Of a stretch of 5,034 bases of DNA, positions 3,796 through 5,034 are shown piece after piece. The notes beneath the pieces were generated by a model. It was not told where the DNA came from. It searched no databases and saw nothing but the letters and a program-made list of their open reading frames with translations. The translations under genes were made by a program, and so were the position numbers. Each line of letters starts with the position of its first letter. Positions within the stretch are counted from its first letter, which is position 1. The stretch is from Candidatus Eiseniibacteriota bacterium (GTDB taxonomy: Bacteria > Eisenbacteria > RBG-16-71-46): contig JAIOPA010000105.1 of assembly GCA_021414165.1 (NCBI GenBank), forward strand, positions 1 through 5,034. The letters run 5' to 3'.

Positions 3796-5034
3796 GTGCG
3801 ACCCCAGCTCCGCCATCTCATGCTCTGCATCCTATTGGTCGTGGCCGCCCCCACCCGGGCGCAGATCGCCATGCCCGAAGGCGCAGCGCTTTCGCAGCGT
3901 GCGGTGGCGCAGAGCCCGTCCAACTACGCGGTCACCGGTGACGGCACGGGCGGCGTATGGGCCGTGTACCAGACGGCTGAGCCCGGCGGCCCGCTGTACG
4001 TGAACCACATCAACTCCGATGGTTCGCAGGGCATGGGTTTCGCCGGTCCGCGTGCGCTCACGGTGCGCTCGACCTCGGTCAACACGATCTCGGCTGCAGC
4101 CGATGGTCTGGGCGGAGTGGTGCTGTCCTGGTTCAGCGTGAGTCCACATGACTCCACGTCGCCCTACATCGCGCTGCGCTACCACCACATCGACAGCAGT
4201 GGCGTGTTCATGACGCCCGACACCGGGCGCGTGGTGTCCACGGTCGCGAGTACTGCGCTGTGCACGAGTGACGGCAATGGCGGCGGCTACGTGGTGTGGG
4301 AGGAGCTCAAGGGCACCTCGAACCCCGACATCGTGGGCCAGCACTACGACTACTCCGGCGCGCCCACGTGGCCGCTGTTCAACTCGCCGAGCGGGCCGCT
4401 GTTCAACTCGCCGAGCGGGTTCGACATGTGTGCGGTCGTCGGCCTGCAGCGCTTGCGCGGACTCGTGCCCGATGGCGCGGGCGGCGCCTACGCGATCTGG
4501 GCCGATAGCCGCACGTCGAGCACGGTGCCGCTGTATGTGGCGCACCTGCTCACGACCGGTGTGCAGGGCGCACCGTGGCCCACGAACGGACTGCGTGTCT
4601 CGCCGATCGCTGCGGGGGTTCGCATCGTGGGTGCCGCAGCGTCGTACGCGCATGGTCTGCACCTCGCATGGCGGGACCTCAACGTGCCGAACCAGCTGCT
4701 GGGGCAGCACGTGATGCCGAACGGCAGCTTTGCGTGGGCGGCGGGTGGCGCGCTCATCGCGCAGCAGTCGCCCCCTCGCGTGGAGTTCGTGAACACCACG
4801 AACGATGAACTGCTGGTGACCTGGGGCGGCACCGACCTCCGTTGCGAGCGCCTGGCCACGAACGGTGCGCGCATGTGGCCCGAGACCTCGGGCCGCGTCG
4901 TCGCGATCCCGCCGGGCGGCGTCGGCAGCGTGCGCGCGGTGGCGTATGGCGCAGGCGGGCAGCGGTTGCTGTGGTCGACCGACGTGGCGGGGCAGAACGA
5001 CGTGGCCATGCTGGCGGTGGACGGCGATGCGATC
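3796..5034 (+). CDS. Secreted blade-repeat (beta-propeller-like) protein, 5' part
   Basis: The first 413 codons are present and the gene runs off the right edge. Starting from GTG, the product begins with a classic signal peptide: R2, R6 and H7, hydrophobic core LMLCILLVVAA (8-18), and a likely signal peptidase I site after APTRA (18-22). C11 lies within the core and lacks a lipobox. The rest consists of seven divergent repeats of about 50-60 aa, each with DGxGG (or a remnant), an aromatic nine residues later (Y58, W112, W168, W235, W292, W343, W393), an edge strand like LYVAHLLTTG or LLGQHVMPNG, and often WPxxG. Such repeats are probably beta-propeller blades. In repeat 3 PLFNSPSG occurs twice in a row (193-208). 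No catalytic motif is seen and the function is unknown. Family resemblance is to repeat-rich exported proteins that often end in a C-terminal sorting or FlgD-like domain, which would lie outside the window. Confidence 0.85.
   Translation, partial: MRPQLRHLMLCILLVVAAPTRAQIAMPEGAALSQRAVAQSPSNYAVTGDGTGGVWAVYQTAEPGGPLYVNHINSDGSQGMGFAGPRALTVRSTSVNTISAAADGLGGVVLSWFSVSPHDSTSPYIALRYHHIDSSGVFMTPDTGRVVSTVASTALCTSDGNGGGYVVWEELKGTSNPDIVGQHYDYSGAPTWPLFNSPSGPLFNSPSGFDMCAVVGLQRLRGLVPDGAGGAYAIWADSRTSSTVPLYVAHLLTTGVQGAPWPTNGLRVSPIAAGVRIVGAAASYAHGLHLAWRDLNVPNQLLGQHVMPNGSFAWAAGGALIAQQSPPRVEFVNTTNDELLVTWGGTDLRCERLATNGARMWPETSGRVVAIPPGGVGSVRAVAYGAGGQRLLWSTDVAGQNDVAMLAVDGDAI
4372..4419 (+). repeat. Perfect 24-bp tandem duplication inside the secreted protein gene
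   Basis: Units 4372-4395 and 4396-4419 are identical at all 24 bases; the period extends two bases to the left (4370-4371). Each unit encodes PLFNSPSG, so the frame is kept and the protein gains eight residues (193-200 and 201-208). The lack of any silent difference points to a recent event or an assembly error. Confidence 0.95.

Noticed and set aside
3832..4710. Minus-strand open frame of 292 codons opposite the secreted protein
   Set aside because: No family features and Arg/His-rich. The plus strand has a signal peptide and regular repeats in one frame, so the plus-strand gene is the real one.
1..5034. CRISPR array, tRNA, rRNA or insertion sequence
   Set aside because: No spaced direct repeats, no tRNA-like cloverleaf or TψC motif, no rRNA-like sequence, and no transposase or terminal repeats were found. 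The only tandem repeat is the 24-bp duplication inside a gene.

Overview
This is a GC-rich bacterial window with compact genes, strong Shine-Dalgarno sites and heavy G/C at third codon positions. The rightmost gene encodes an exported protein built from DGxGG...W repeats. From memory, that repeat style is common in large secreted proteins of the FCB superphylum and related candidate phyla (Gemmatimonadota, Eisenbacteria-like lineages). The assignment is a guess from style; no marker gene in the window fixes the taxonomy.

Layout, left to right. (1) Bases 1-743, minus strand: the N-terminal 247 codons of an MgtE-type magnesium channel, comprising the cytosolic N domain and a CBS pair. The gene leaves the window just before its membrane domain. 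(2) Bases 841-2636, minus strand: a tight three-gene cluster transcribed lrp/asnC-type regulator -> EamA/DMT-family exporter (YedA-like) -> small single-domain cupin. Regulator and exporter overlap by 8 bp, exporter and cupin are 13 bp apart, and mgtE follows after 97 bp. The simplest reading is a regulator controlling its own exporter operon, with an amino acid or small metabolite as likely cargo. (3) Bases 2637-2941: 305 bp without a convincing gene, clearly richer in A/T than its surroundings. It holds candidate control sites for the lrp operon (an Lrp-like box, a 16-bp dyad, a possible promoter) and, at its right end, the terminator of pyrR. (4) Bases 2942-3490, minus strand: a full-length pyrR (182 aa) with its own promoter and terminator and no pyr biosynthesis gene directly behind it. 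(5) Bases 3491-3795: 305-bp divergent intergenic region, extremely GC-rich, with two short perfect dyads and candidate promoters in both directions. (6) Bases 3796-5034, plus strand: the start of a secreted protein with seven recognisable blade-like repeats, one of which carries a perfect in-frame 24-bp tandem duplication. It runs off the right edge.

I see no rRNA, tRNA, CRISPR array, insertion sequence or phage gene. Most of the window is ordinary housekeeping and transport content, and I did not find a convincing new multi-gene system. The points most worth a second look are the repeat protein with its fresh internal duplication, the A/T-richer control region in front of lrp, and the solitary pyrR transcription unit.
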